64,000 nt of DNA from assembly GCA_916610825.1 (NCBI GenBank), contig OU744448.1, positions 3,759,465 through 3,823,464 on the forward strand, in the 5' to 3' direction. Under the pieces are notes generated by a model that saw nothing but the letters and a program-made list of their open reading frames with translations, was not told the DNA's origin and made no database searches. The DNA comes from Haliclystus octoradiatus. Its lineage: Eukaryota > Cnidaria > Staurozoa > Stauromedusae > Haliclystidae. This document shows, piece after piece, positions 1-10,799 of this stretch. The position numbers and the translations under genes are program-made. The number at the start of each line of letters is the position of its first letter. The stretch's first letter is position 1.

Positions 1-848
1 TCATATACATTTTCAGTTATATTATATGGCATGCCATATAGTAAAATAAATAAAAAAACATCTAAATTCAATGGGAATGGGTGGTCATACGAGGCAGAAA
101 TACTTCGGCATGTATAGCACACAAACAGAACATTTAACTCCTGTGATGTTATTTAACATGTGCCTTGTTTAATTAACAGGATAATAGTGATTTTTAAATA
201 ACAGTATAATGAAAAAGATCGTTTGTGATGGAAAAACAATAATTAAATACGGCAGTAGAATTTATTATGAAAAATTGTTCCTGCTTTTGTTTAGGATGTT
301 GATTGTCGTAAAATATAGGCCTATCATCAAAAAGGAAAGGAAAATCATTATCTATTGTATAATAATTTCAGATTGTAAAGTATTTATAAAGATCAAATAA
401 AAAAGTTTGCACAGAATAGATTTGCAGAATACTGTATTTGATAAATATTCTCGGATTCTTAGCTGTAGATAAAAACAGTATTTTGAAAATAACAAATACG
501 TCACGAAATATAAATATTGAATTTTAGCATCCACACAGTCAAAGTCCCCACAATATTGAAAATGATGTGTTAAATTTGTCACTTTGAATTGTTTCTTCAG
601 ACTTCCGCACAAAAGTAGACAATATTGTATAAAGTGTCCCAAACTCGATAAAAATCAAAAATAGCATCAACATTTAATTTTCAGTACCATGTCATAGCCG
701 GTTAACCAACCGATTCGTGACTCAAACCTAACCGCATTTCTTTGTTGTCAAGTAACTTAATAAAAACAGTGCAAATATTAGAATAAAAGTCAACATATAT
801 ATGCAGAAAAATAATAAAGAAATGAAGCAATATAGTATTTAAACTTAC
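1..848. other. No gene recognised (left edge)
   Basis: AT-rich sequence with only short chance reading frames and no recognisable repeat. If the two-exon minus-strand gene beginning near 1,639 is real, this is its intron 2 or holds an exon I could not identify. That exon would have to start by completing a codon of which one base is already used. Confidence 0.4.
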
Positions 849-904
849 GACGTTTTGTGTTTGCTGGTCGTTGTATTTTGTAGAAATTTTCGTAAGCATC
901 ATAC
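849..904 (-). CDS. Exon 2 of an unrecognised minus-strand gene (partial)
   Basis: A 56-bp candidate internal exon. On the minus strand it lies between a pyrimidine-rich acceptor ending TTTTCCTAG and a consensus donor GTAAGT. Its first base completes the split codon left by the exon at 1,578-1,639 (GA + G gives E). It then reads YDAYENFYKIQRPANTKR and ends one base into the next codon. Acidic-aromatic then basic composition is more protein-like than the surrounding AT-rich frames. The match of splice sites and phase across two exons is the main support. The family is not recognised and downstream exons are probably off the left edge. Confidence 0.45.
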
Positions 905-1577
905 CTAGGAAAAGATAGACAAAACATATTTATAGAAAATGTGTACAAACCATAAACCATTAACAATGCTAACACAACGTTAAAATTTAGACAAAGAACA
1001 GAAGAACAGTGTAATCAACTTCCCGCCATGAAAAAACTGTTTGACTTAAAAAGGGATTGGGCACGCATCACCGAAGGCGTGACATCCTTCAAATCAATAA
1101 AATAAAACAACATCTTATACATGATTTTATTGAGAATGGAAACATAAATAATAATAAGGCGATATACTAGAGAAGATAATCCATAAGAAATAATTGTTAC
1201 TTTTTCAAAAATGCGATATCCTGCTTCATTACAGTCACGAAATAAATACTAAATAAAGCTGCAAAACACAGATTACACATTTAACGAGAAAATGTCAAAT
1301 ACAGATATTAGGCATTTTGCAGTTGAGTTTTGCACGTGTATTGAAGAAAGTTTGTTTCAAAACAATAGCAGGTTGACTTTAAAATAATATCATATAAAAT
1401 ATCCAATATTGCTCATAATTAGTATTGCATTATTCAATAATAATTATTATAGTCAATAAAAATAATTACAATCAACATTTTTGCAAAACAGGCATTTATC
1501 ACACGTCTTGCACTTACACATCATGTAAAATCAAAATATGAATGAAAATATAAACATTTGTAATTTATAAAACTCAC
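905..1577 (-). other. Probable intron between the two candidate exons
   Basis: AT-rich sequence with a GT donor at its minus-strand start and an AG acceptor at its end. No repeat or coding signal was seen inside. Confidence 0.35.
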
Positions 1578-1639
1578 TCTTGACCAAGCATATCTTCTAA
1601 TATCTCCTTCCTCAGTTGTGTATCATAATCGTCTTCCAT
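1578..1639 (-). CDS. First coding exon of an unrecognised minus-strand gene
   Basis: On the minus strand an ATG at 1,639 opens a 62-bp reading frame beginning MEDDYDTQLRKEILEDM and ends in a split codon at a consensus donor (GA|GTGAGT). The product start is acidic and helix-prone, without a signal peptide, so an intracellular protein is suggested. The next candidate exon (849-904) is in phase. I do not recognise the family. The opposite strand carries a T-rich run ending TTTTCAG just upstream (about 1,647-1,665) followed by a 102-codon frame, so a plus-strand interpretation is possible but has less support. Confidence 0.45.
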
Positions 1640-2743
1640 TTTAATAATTTTTTTTTTAATTTTCAGAGAGTGTTTTCATTGAAGGGGTGTGGATAAATGT
1701 TTGTGTGCTACTCTGATCTCTTGACTTTTGCGACTAAATATTTCCACTTGGACTGCATGCACACGCCCCTTTTCAGGAGAACAAATCATATGACGTCACA
1801 AATGATTAGTAAATGCTTCAAACAAAGGCGGTATCTGAACAACATACAAAAATACGCTGTGTCAAAAATTAATAAAATCCCTCCTAGGAAAAAGAATATC
1901 AACAGTCGTAAATGTTACGCTAGCTTACGTTTGACTAATCTATTTTCATTTGTAGACTATATATACAACGTCACTACTAAGAATTGCTTGCGTATTAGAA
2001 AATAAAATCCATTCAAATCATTGAACTTATTATGTAGATGGTAGAAACAATGAGCGGAACAAGCCATGTGTGAATGTTAATCATTGTCTTCTGAAGTCTC
2101 ATGGAAAAGCTTTCTTTCCGCTTTTGCTTAAAATCTTAAAATTCAACATCACAACTTTTGGTCATCTTTCAAAAAAGAGATTTATCTGATGCAGTAAAGG
2201 GTCAGTAAATGTAATAAAACTACACCGCAAATCAGCATATATCATCATGCCGATAGCCAATATATATGCCGACAGGAACTTTCTAGCCTGCGTGCTGATC
2301 AAAACCTATCTTTGGGACCGCTCATTATTTATGATTGGGGTTGGGGCCGAAGAGCTCCAACTTTTCACTATATAAATTTATTTTACCGAACCATGAAAAA
2401 CGTCGAAAAAATTTTTACCCAACCCTAAGTAAAATTCGAGGTGCTTTGTTTTTGATACTCCTTGCATAAGTATATGGAAGTTTTTGTTTCAACCTAACAG
2501 CCAAAATTGCTGGTTTGGATGAAAATGAGAGCTAAAATGCATCAATTATTCCTTGCTCTTTTTTATCTTAAATGGAATTGATGATATCATTGGATCAGGT
2601 TTTAGTCTTCACGCAAGCTAGAACTTTCTTGCAGACCAAATATTAGCATTATTGTGGTACATTCATAATTTACAATATTCGTCAGAGGGTTTTCCTCTAA
2701 GTAACTCGGATGAACACCCTAATAAATAATAATTGTACACTAC
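1640..2743. other. Intergenic, no gene supported
   Basis: Upstream side of the candidate minus-strand gene. A 102-codon plus-strand frame (1,697-2,005) is rich in K, N and Y, as expected of chance frames here, and resembles nothing I know. No repeat was recognised. Confidence 0.35.
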
Positions 2744-2880
2744 TATGGTGGCCCATCGTTGCCATAGTAAAAAATTACCACGTGGCCCGTCGTTGCCATA
2801 GTCTAATAATTTTACACCATGGCCCGTCGTTGCCATAGTTAATTTTTTTACTTTTTCATTAAATTTTATTTTCTGAAATT
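2744..2880 (+). repeat. One-ended copy of the foldback-element arm (TGGCCCATCGTTGCCATAG repeats)
   Basis: Three tandem units built on GTGGCCCRTCGTTGCCATAG and separated by A/T tracts start with TATGGTGG, the same outer end as the foldback element at 19,224-20,900. They are followed by a similar inner sequence (ACTTTTTCAT). No inverted partner is found within the following 6 kb, so this is a solo arm or truncated copy. The units have drifted (CCCGTCG in place of CCCATCG), which points to an older copy. Confidence 0.7.
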
Positions 2881-2929
2881 TTGGCTGTGACTTTTGCATC
2901 AAGAACATCAATATATAGTTTTCAATTTC

Positions 2930-3750
2930 ATCATCATCATCATCATTTATTCAGAACTTGAATAAGCTAAAAGCTTTTTTCACAAGACTGATTTATAAAT
3001 ATATAGATAAACAATAAAATTTTACAACAATATACATTACAGGATAGACATTTGAAGAACCATTTGATTAACTCAATTATGTTATTCCGTGTAAGTGCTT
3101 CCCTGTTTGATACGTCTTCATTTAATATAGAGGTTGTCAAGCCCTTCTTTGTTTTAATTTTACAGACATTGGAAAATGACATATTGCATCACAACAACGT
3201 TAATGTTGGAAGCAACCGAAGTAATAAATGTCACCATTGGTTCTGCCTTTTCTCATCGTGTTGTCAATGTTTGGAACTCATTGTGTAGCACACATATCAA
3301 TTATATGTGATTGATCCATTATGAAATTAGACAGAATAATAACACATGTTTATGTGATGTTTAGATATGTGACTTACTGACTCAGTGACTTAAATACTAA
3401 CTCAATAGAGGCTATATGATACAGAGGCCACTGAATCCGCTGTTTACATAATTTAATATCCACTACAATTTCCTGATAGCGTTGTGACAGCAAAACATCC
3501 TATCATTTTTAGCAATCGATTATCAAAGGTTGACTTATCGCAATATTGCAAAAAATTTTAATTTTGTTTAAAGTTGAACAATATATACACTGTATCAATT
3601 GAACAATATATACACTGTATTAATCATGCATAAAGCATTTGTAGGTTCTTTAAGTGGAAGTTGTACTTCCCATTATTTGCCCGTCAATTTTTTTTACACC
3701 ATTCAATTATTGACAAATATATTCTATTCTATTCTAACATAGATTGCGGA
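2930..3750. repeat. Degenerate LINE-like debris
   Basis: Suggestive pieces only: a short plus-strand reading near 3,245-3,285 (FSHRVVNVWNSL) resembles the C-terminal end of CR1/Jockey-type reverse transcriptases, a simple ATC run lies at about 2,930-2,945, and an ATTCT run near 3,720-3,735 resembles CR1/L2-type 3' tails. The strands of these pieces may differ. No intact domain remains. Confidence 0.3.
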
Positions 3751-3891
3751 TCAGAACATCAGAAATAGAATCCAGAAATAGTCCTTTTGAAGCATGGAAA
3801 ACGGAAACGTTAAGCTATTTAGTAATTTTTCCCCAACAATAAAGTCACTCCTTTATCACATTTAATTAGTATCAGCTATGCAGTCATTTTT

Positions 3892-3997
3892 CTGCGGCTG
3901 AAAAGTTATTTCACCGCACTGCGGCTGAAAGTTATTTAACGCACTGTGGCTGAAAAGTTATTTCACCGCACTGTGGCTGAAAATCTATTTCATCGCA
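3892..3997. repeat. Short tandem repeat, about 27 bp x 4
   Basis: Four imperfect units of CTGYGGCTGAAAAGTTATTT plus CACCGCA follow each other. Point changes and a small deletion in unit 2 distinguish them. No coding or TIR context is visible. Confidence 0.7.
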
Positions 3998-4000
3998 TCT

Positions 4001-5744
4001 AATTGGATCATTATCATCAAATTTAAAGCGACTTTTTAGCTGCGGAGTTTATTCCACACCTTTTAAAAAATATATTATTTATATTTAAAAAATGGGAAAA
4101 CGAGAACTCATCTAAATGCTAGCATGGAAACTTTACCATTAATTGGTTTGCTTTAAGTTTCGAGCGAGTATCCTATTCAAAGGGAAAGTAAATTGCGATG
4201 GATCCTTGCGTAGCGCAGTGGCGTGTGAAGAATTCACATCCCAGATCAGCATTCCATGTTAACGTTTAATATGAACGGCATTGGTGGAAGAATTACAATA
4301 AGACAGTTCACTTCATAAAATATTATACGGAGTATTTCAGAGGCAGCTACTTTCGTCTTTTTATGTCACGTTTAGAAGCAATTCAGAGTTAGAAATACGG
4401 TCGTTCTCGAGGATGTTTGCCATTTAGCAGATTTGAAGGACGGTCTTTGTCAAAATTGCTTAGCCCATGTAACTTTTTCCTATCAGCTCCTTTAGCTTGT
4501 ATGATGAAGGTCTGACGAGTGCAAAATTATATAATCATAGTAAATCATATGTGCATGTTAAGCAAAATTGGGAGGACACATTTCTATAATGTGACTGTCC
4601 AAGTCTAAACTCAACTATGTCTCTACTGAATGAATGGTCAAAGTTTTTAATTCAATCTTTGATTTTCTGAATATTCATTCATAAGTTTTTATTTATTTAT
4701 TTAAAAAATCATCATTTTCATAGGAAATCCTTCAAGTTCATCATTGATTTGTTTGAATCCAGATGAAAATACGAGGCTATTTAATTTCTCAACAACGGCG
4801 ATACTAACGAACGTAACAATGCCGAGTTTTGGATATTACTTAGAAAAAAACTCAATCAATCAAATCAATAAATTATAAATACATACAAATAAGTTATAAA
4901 TATACAAATAAAATACAATATATATACACTAATATAACATACATTATACTACATTTTACATATAATATGTATCTAGAAATGCATAAATGTTTGACCAGCA
5001 TCGGGAGTAAATATTTAAAAACAAAACAAAACAAATAACATAGCAGGTGACTTTGACAGATTAGCCTCCATCTGAATGAGAGGTCAGCACATAGCCCAGG
5101 GCGTACCCCGGGCATAGTCAGCAATATGCAGGGACCCTCCTTTGGCGGTAAATTTCGGCTTTTAGTACATTGTCCGACTTATAATAATTTTTCATGTACA
5201 TTGCATGTGTATTCATGTAACAGCCATATTTGTATAGCTGGGGAGTTTTTAGTGAAAAAACGAAGAATGCTTTTTAGCTAGTTTTCAGCTTTGTTTCAGA
5301 AAGTCATATAAAACTTTCCATCATTTTATTTTGAATTTTTCGATCCTAATCGTTCTAGCAAACACTATATTGCGGCATATTGCCATCTTTCTAGATCTTA
5401 AAAGGCACTTTTGACTGTTGTTTTGTTGTAGTCTGATGTAAAGTATAGATTTAGTATTCATTGATTAGTTTTAATATATTCATATATCTATTATCAGGCA
5501 ATTACTTTATGCTGATACATATTCACGGTTTATGATTATTCAATAGATATATTTGCTGCACACCGAACTTAAAGTTTCTTATCCTTGCTGAAAGTTTCAA
5601 ACAACTCTTCAATGTCTGATCTAGAATAATGAATACGCAAACTTCTACGATTGATATAAACTGTACAATTTTAATAATCGCAATTAACCTCTAAGCTGGT
5701 AGTATCTTGATCTTTTTTATGACTATTATTTATATAGTTAAAAA
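4001..5744. other. No gene recognised
   Basis: AT-rich sequence. A weak tRNA-like stretch near 4,203-4,255 (GCGTAGCGCAGTGG) recalls a SINE head but has no convincing B box. Minus-strand frames near 4,894-5,124 look like chance. Confidence 0.35.
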
Positions 5745-5984
5745 TAATAATGAGAAGGTCAAGACAGACACATTCTTTGGTTGTAACTCCAAGTTTCACG
5801 TTATTAAACGATCATCAGACAACAAATAATAACCACAATTACAAACATACACACTAACGCATAGCTAGAACAGGAATCTAAATACAGTTTTTATTGTTAT
5901 TTTATTACAATGGTTCTATTATCTAATTGTTGGGTTATTGTTACTACGTTGCTAACTTTTCGCAGCTTTCAAATTTGATAAGTA

Positions 5985-7715
5985 AACTCATTTTCATGCT
6001 GGAATCTTGAAATCAACTCTGACCTTTTATTTAATAGTTTTCCTTTGGTGCAAATGATGTAGTACTTTGCTGCAAGGCATAGGTAGCATCTTTTTGATTT
6101 GTTCGAGTAAGCCGCAGCGGAACATATAGGGCTCCACGCTATTTCGAGTCGGTGTGGCTGTCCTTAAATTTGAGCTTCCAAACATACTCTGATAGCCGTG
6201 TTTTGTGTTAATATTTTTTGTTTCAAAATGACATCATGTGTTGATTGTAGCGTGCTTTGAATGGCCCTCCCGTTAATCCGATAGAAGCCTTATCATGTCG
6301 GTCCTCGTTGGTTGTTACTTGTGCCATATAGACGAGGCTTTCAGTTTGGCACTTATCCTGTAGTTGTCACGTTCCTGCCGATCTGCAATTGCATTGCTTT
6401 TCCTTGTCTGGATTGCTGTTGTCCACATCATTGGTTACGTTCCTGTTGTGGCTTTTTAGTATTGATTTCATGTTTCTGGTGCAACTGTAGCTTACTTTCA
6501 TATTTTGTTGTATTTATGTGAAAGCGGGAAATGCTTGTTGATTAAATTCAAAAATGTTAGACCTACATTGGTTTGCACATTTTCATTGTAGGGTGGATTA
6601 AACCTGATAACATCTCTCTTCCGCTGTCGCTTGTTGCTTGCTAGTGGCGTAGGACATTGGCTGTACGATATGTGTGGCTCATAACCGCTTGTTTTTAATC
6701 CATTTTCATATTGTTTAATCGAATTATCGAAATTTCTTGACTGCCTGTTAAATTAGAAATGCGTTGGCTAATTCCTATCGGTAGTTGCTTGAGTATGGCG
6801 GGTGGATGATTGGATTTGATATTTATGTAGAGGGTGTCATTGTTGTCTTTCTTGTAAGGTTTATATTTACCGCTTTTAAGTTGAATGTTATATCGAGATA
6901 GTCAACAGTATTTAAGTTGGTATTCGTGATGATGTTCAGTCCTTGCTCTTTGAATATTCTTATAATTTTTTTCTTTAGTCTTTCAGCTTGCGGGCTGGAA
7001 TAAATTTCGTGGATCGCCAAACTGTCGTCTCTATACAAACCAATGTTAATGTTAATTATCTTTGTCAGTTTATTGAGAATAAGTAGACCGACCAATTGAC
7101 ACACCTCCGCCCAGTCGTAGCTTCTCACGGTCTTCTTTGACCAAGCTGTGTCTTTGCTAAGTAGAACTGACTCCATGGCATGGAGAACTATTCTTTTGTC
7201 TTTTTCTGATAGCGGCGTAAAATGGCTTGCGTAAGTTAATGCTTTCTGTAAAAGGTCTTCTGATATAGGCGGGTAGAAGTTTTCTAAGTTTAACACCATA
7301 AAAGTGTGCCTATCCTTGTACTTAATAGCTTTAAACCAATCGACTACTGTGGATGAGCTCCTCCATTGATTAATCATAGTTTCTACTTGATTTTGCCTAT
7401 GATTTTCTCCAGAATCTTCTTACTTACTATTCCGGTTTCACTTTTAGCCGGATTAATAAACTTGCATGTTGGATTGTTAGTGAACTTCTCTTTGTGGTCC
7501 TTTATATATACTGAAGAAGGCTTCTACAGATGCGATTGTTTGTGCTCGCTTGTCAATTCTAAGTTCACTTGCTATTTCTTTTGCTTCAATGTTGATACTA
7601 TTGACAGTATTAGTAGGTGCAATTTTGTACGTAAGATGATGTTATTGTGGAGTAATTTCTGATGTTGTTTTTGTCAATCTTGTAAAAATTGGTTGTTTTG
7701 TCGGCCGGTACAATA
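5985..7715 (-). pseudogene. Penelope-like RT plus GIY-YIG endonuclease remnant
   Basis: Reading down the minus strand the expected order of a Penelope-like polyprotein is visible in several frames. There is an N-terminal PADKTTNFYKIDK motif near 7,715; then NNPTCKFINPAKSETG near 7,455; then the palm region with NLENFYPPIS and the catalytic GLYRDDSLAI; then VDYLDITFNL, LYIN and HPPAILKQLP (7,377-6,790). A shifted frame gives RFNPPYNENV. The endonuclease part follows with CNC, IGLTGGPFKARYNQH and, near 6,120, CYLCLAAKYYI and LLNKRSEL. These are characteristic of EN-plus Penelope-like elements. Stops and frameshifts break it at least three times, so it is not functional. The RT has no intact fingers region. 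Confidence 0.82.
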
Positions 7716-7725
7716 CTAAAAAATA

Positions 7726-8330
7726 AAAGCAATACTAAAAAGCCACAACAGGAACGTAACCCGTAACCAGTGACGTAGCAACAGCAATCCAGACAAGAAA
7801 AAGCAATGCAATATTCAAAGCACGCTACAATCAATGCATGATATCATTTCGAAACAAAAAATGTGAACACAAAACACGGCTATCAAAGTATGTCTGGAAG
7901 CTCAAGGAGAGCAACACCGACTACGAAATAGCGTGGAGCCCTATATGTTCCGCTGCGGCTTACCCGAACAAATCAAAAGGATGCTACCTATGCCTTGCAG
8001 CAAAGTACTACATCATTTGCACCAAAGGAAAATTATTAAATAAAAGGTCAGAGTTGATTCAAGATGCTGGTATGAAAATGAGTTTTACTTATCAAATTTG
8101 AAGCTGCTAAAACTTAGCAATGTAGTAACAATAACCCAACAAATAGAACCATTGTAATAAAATAACAATAGAAACTTTGATTAGATTCCTGTTATAGCTA
8201 TGTGTTAGTGTGTATGTTTGTAATTGTAGTAAGTATTTGTTGTCTGATGATCTTTTAATAAAGCGAAACTTGGAGTTACAACCAAAGAATGTGTCTTTCT
8301 TGATCTTCTCATTAGTATTATTACTTACGC
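7726..8330 (+). repeat. Inverted partial copy of the Penelope-like 3' region
   Basis: A plus-strand copy of the minus-strand element's distal end. It includes an 87-codon open frame (7,838-8,101) with LSKYVWKLKESNTDYEIAW, CYLCLAAKYYIIC and LLNKRSEL, the C-terminal half of the GIY-YIG endonuclease. Compared with the minus-strand copy it has an internal deletion near 7,810. The frame is better preserved here than in the parental copy, so the two arms have diverged independently. Confidence 0.78.
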
Positions 8331-9053
8331 TTTGCTATAATCACTATAGCATTGAGCGCTACCCAATTGCCAATATTAAATTTCGATATTTCTATTTATA
8401 TTATTATGTTATAGAATATTTAATTATCTCAGTTATGTTGTAAAGCGCTATAAAAGACCGACAAGACACGTGTAAACTAAAAGGATTCGAAATTTTTTCT
8501 CCAAAAAGTGCTTAAATATGATTGCCCTTTATTTCATTAAAGTATCAAGCCATATGATATATACTGCATACAGCCAACATCGATAAATCAGTCTTTGCTC
8601 AATTATTATTTTTGGCGGTTAGAACTCTTAAAAGATTAGGGTCGCCAATAATATTATTTTCACGAAAGTAAAAACATTTTTATAGCAATGTTGAATTAAC
8701 AATAAACTCTTTAATAACATAGCTCATTCCAAACATAGTTAAATGACTCACTATATTCTACTATACTATATGTATACCATACTAAACATTAGTTGAAAGC
8801 AGAATCTTCATTTATGTTTTCGAAATTCTTGATGTTAGAAACATGACCGTGTTTCTTGTTTCAAGAATTTCCTCTTCCCGAAAAATACAGGAATCTCAAT
8901 TCAAGAATTGCGTTCTTGATTCCTAAAATATCGTTCTTGAAATACGAAAATAGTTCTTGTTTTAAGAAAAAATACATTCTTGCCTAGAATTTGTGTTTTT
9001 TGCTGTGCAGGGGTTATTCTAGAACGAAATGGTTATTCATTCAAGTTGATTTA
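8331..9053. other. No gene; TTCTTGAA-rich sequence
   Basis: AT-rich sequence. Between about 8,820 and 8,985 the motifs TTCTTGAA/TTCAAGAA recur many times, giving potential hairpins. A pyrimidine-rich TTTTTTGCTGTGCAG near 8,996-9,010 looks like a splice acceptor next to the decayed coding sequence interrupted by the LTR element. Confidence 0.4.
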
Positions 9054-9211
9054 TGTTATGCTAATGCGTATTACCATAATTAGACTAATATCGACTTCCC
9101 CTTTCCCCTGTGTATTGCCCTTTATTTTATTAATTACATTTGACTCCGTTTTGAAATCTCTACGAGAGTGGATGTTATTGTATCGCTCTCAATCATTTTA
9201 CCCTCATAACA
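9054..9211 (+). repeat. Left LTR (158 bp)
   Basis: TGTTATG...CATAACA ends form a perfect 7-bp terminal inverted repeat. The target duplication TTTA lies at 9,050-9,053. Confidence 0.88.
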
Positions 9212-9326
9212 TTTGGAGCCCGATAAGGATCAATTTTATTTTATTATACATTTTGTTTGTATCATATAATTAATATTCTCATGGCTTATTATTGGTTATA
9301 ATTTTTATTCCATTCAATCTTCTACA

Positions 9327-9968
9327 ATGTCGACAATTATGGATTTCTTAGTAAACTATATACGGAGAAAACAGAAGGAATATAAACAATTTGAAAATAG
9401 AATTTACAATGAAGCTGTTAACGAGTCCCGTGCTGAAACAGAACAATTTATGGCTGAATTACCTTCGAACGTAAAAGATTTCGAAATAACTTTGCCTTAC
9501 CCTATTAAAATACTGGCACGTAAAATGGCAAGCGAATACAATTGTGTATATATTCGCTGCACTAAACCTTGCTGTTTCCAGTGGAGAAGGGAAACTACGC
9601 CTTCCGCTATAGCAGTCGACAACGATGTTAATAACGTTAATGAAAACCATGATATTAAAAATAACGTATTATCAATTAAAAGTAATGAAGATTTAAGTAA
9701 TGTCGAATTAGAAATTAGTCCCATTTCAGACAAATGTTTGAACAAATTATTAACAAATAAGCAATCGGATGGTACGATTGTTTCATTCACCAAAAAAAGA
9801 TTACAACAAAATACAACTTCAAGTTGCTATGAGCTTAGTACAACCAGTAGTATTTATTTGATTAACACACAATTACATAAACCTAAAAATAAAGAACTTC
9901 AACATTCAAATATCCTAAATATAATTCTTCAGAGAAAATCGTTTTTGTACGCCCGACCTATAACGTGA
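9327..9968 (+). CDS. Unrecognised 213-residue protein of the small LTR element
   Basis: The only substantial reading frame in the element, starting ATG 115 bases after the left LTR and ending about 300 bases before the right one. The N-terminal third (residues 1-90) is charged and helix-prone (FLVNYIRRKQKEYKQFENR). It is followed near residues 73-86 by a Cys-rich patch, YNCVYIRCTKPCCFQWRRE. The remainder is Asn/Ser/Lys-rich and probably disordered. No CCHC knuckle, protease DSG or RT motif is present. By position it should be a Gag-like or nucleic-acid-binding protein, but that is inference from location only. An unbroken frame of this length in such AT-rich DNA, inside near-identical LTRs, suggests recent activity. 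Confidence 0.6.
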   Translation: MSTIMDFLVNYIRRKQKEYKQFENRIYNEAVNESRAETEQFMAELPSNVKDFEITLPYPIKILARKMASEYNCVYIRCTKPCCFQWRRETTPSAIAVDNDVNNVNENHDIKNNVLSIKSNEDLSNVELEISPISDKCLNKLLTNKQSDGTIVSFTKKRLQQNTTSSCYELSTTSSIYLINTQLHKPKNKELQHSNILNIILQRKSFLYARPIT

Positions 9969-10269
9969 CTCTCGTAACTTAAAGAAACATTGGCATACCG
10001 GTAACACCAAAGACTACGAAGAAAAGACCAACTATAATATTTGAACCATAATTTTTATCTATTAATTACATGCAACTGCTTCATTGATTGGTTGTGATTG
10101 ATATATTATCTATAATTTACAATTTTATTAAATATCTAACCATCCTATTTTACATTTATTCTACGTTATTTTTATTATTTCTATTTTACAATCATCAGTT
10201 ATATTACCTTCATATAAAATTAATGTAGATGTTAAACACCGGGGCGGTGCTTTTTTAACAGTGGGGGTA

Positions 10270-10427
10270 TGTTATGCTAATGCGTATTACCATAATTAGA
10301 CTAATATCGACTTCCCCTTTCCCCTGTGTATTGCCCTTTATTTTATTAATTACATTTGACTCCGTTTTGAAATCTCTACGAGAGTGGATGTTATTTTATC
10401 GCTCTCAATCATTTTACCCTCATAACA
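10270..10427 (+). repeat. Right LTR (158 bp)
   Basis: Near-identical copy of 9,054-9,211. It is preceded by the purine tract GTGGGGGTA and followed by the target duplication TTTA at 10,428-10,431. Confidence 0.88.
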
Positions 10428-10790
10428 TTTAGATATTTCTGATGAAACAGTATCGATGATATTGTATGAAATTGTGATAGTTGTAATTTCATTGATCCGA
10501 CACATGTTACATGGGGAAAGGATAAATTACATATTGATTTAAATTGGAAACGTTTACTTACAGATGATACGAAATATGCCCGGGAAGTATGAAGGTAAAA
10601 ATTGTGGATTATGATCATTGGGGCCCTTCACGATATGCTATTTGGCGTTGCATTAATGACGAAGCAGAAAATCAGTTAATTCATCAATTAAATAACATAT
10701 CTAATGAACGGCATCCTCCCGATGAAATGTTTTTGATGAATTTACAAAGCTGTAGTATATTTTTAGGAATGACACTTTTTTATATATATA
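10428..10790 (+). pseudogene. Decayed coding sequence interrupted by the LTR element
   Basis: Three consecutive plus-strand readings in different frames look protein-like: LDISDETVSMILYE, then CDSCNFIDPTHVTWGK and LNWKRLLTDDTKYAREV, then WGPSRYAIWRCINDEAENQ with ERHPPDEMFLMNLQS. Joined across the LTR element's target site, the first continues sequence from before 9,053. Frameshifts separate the pieces. No family is recognised; an old transposon or host pseudogene are both possible. Confidence 0.35.
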
Positions 10791-10799
10791 AAATATTTT

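Larger units (their letters stand above)
5745..8330 (-). mobile_element. Penelope-like retroelement with an inverted partial copy
   Basis: A minus-strand decayed retroelement carries Penelope-type reverse transcriptase and GIY-YIG endonuclease remnants (about 7,715 down to 5,985). The last ~500 bp (5,745-6,265) recurs in inverted orientation at 7,800-8,330, and both copies end in the same GAGAAGRTCAAGA-type sequence. Penelope-like elements are known for partial tandem or head-to-head copies forming LTR-like flanks, which fits this layout. A target duplication could not be fixed by eye. Confidence 0.8.
9054..10427 (+). mobile_element. Young 1,374-bp LTR retroelement with a single ORF
   Basis: Two 158-bp direct repeats, each beginning TGTTATG and ending CATAACA, flank 1,058 bp. 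One base difference is visible between them (TTATTGTATC vs TTATTTTATC). The four bases TTTA occur immediately outside both ends as a target duplication. A primer-binding-like TGGAGCCCGATAAGG follows the left LTR within 3 bases. A purine-rich AGTGGGGG precedes the right LTR. The interior holds one ORF and no protease, RT or integrase, so the element must depend on enzymes from elsewhere. It fits the TR-GAG/TRIM class of small non-autonomous LTR elements. Confidence 0.88.

Noticed and set aside
1697-2005. 102-codon plus-strand ORF after a TTTTCAG-like site
   Set aside because: Composition is K/N/Y-rich like chance frames in AT-rich DNA, no motif is seen, and the opposite strand offers a better-supported exon pair.
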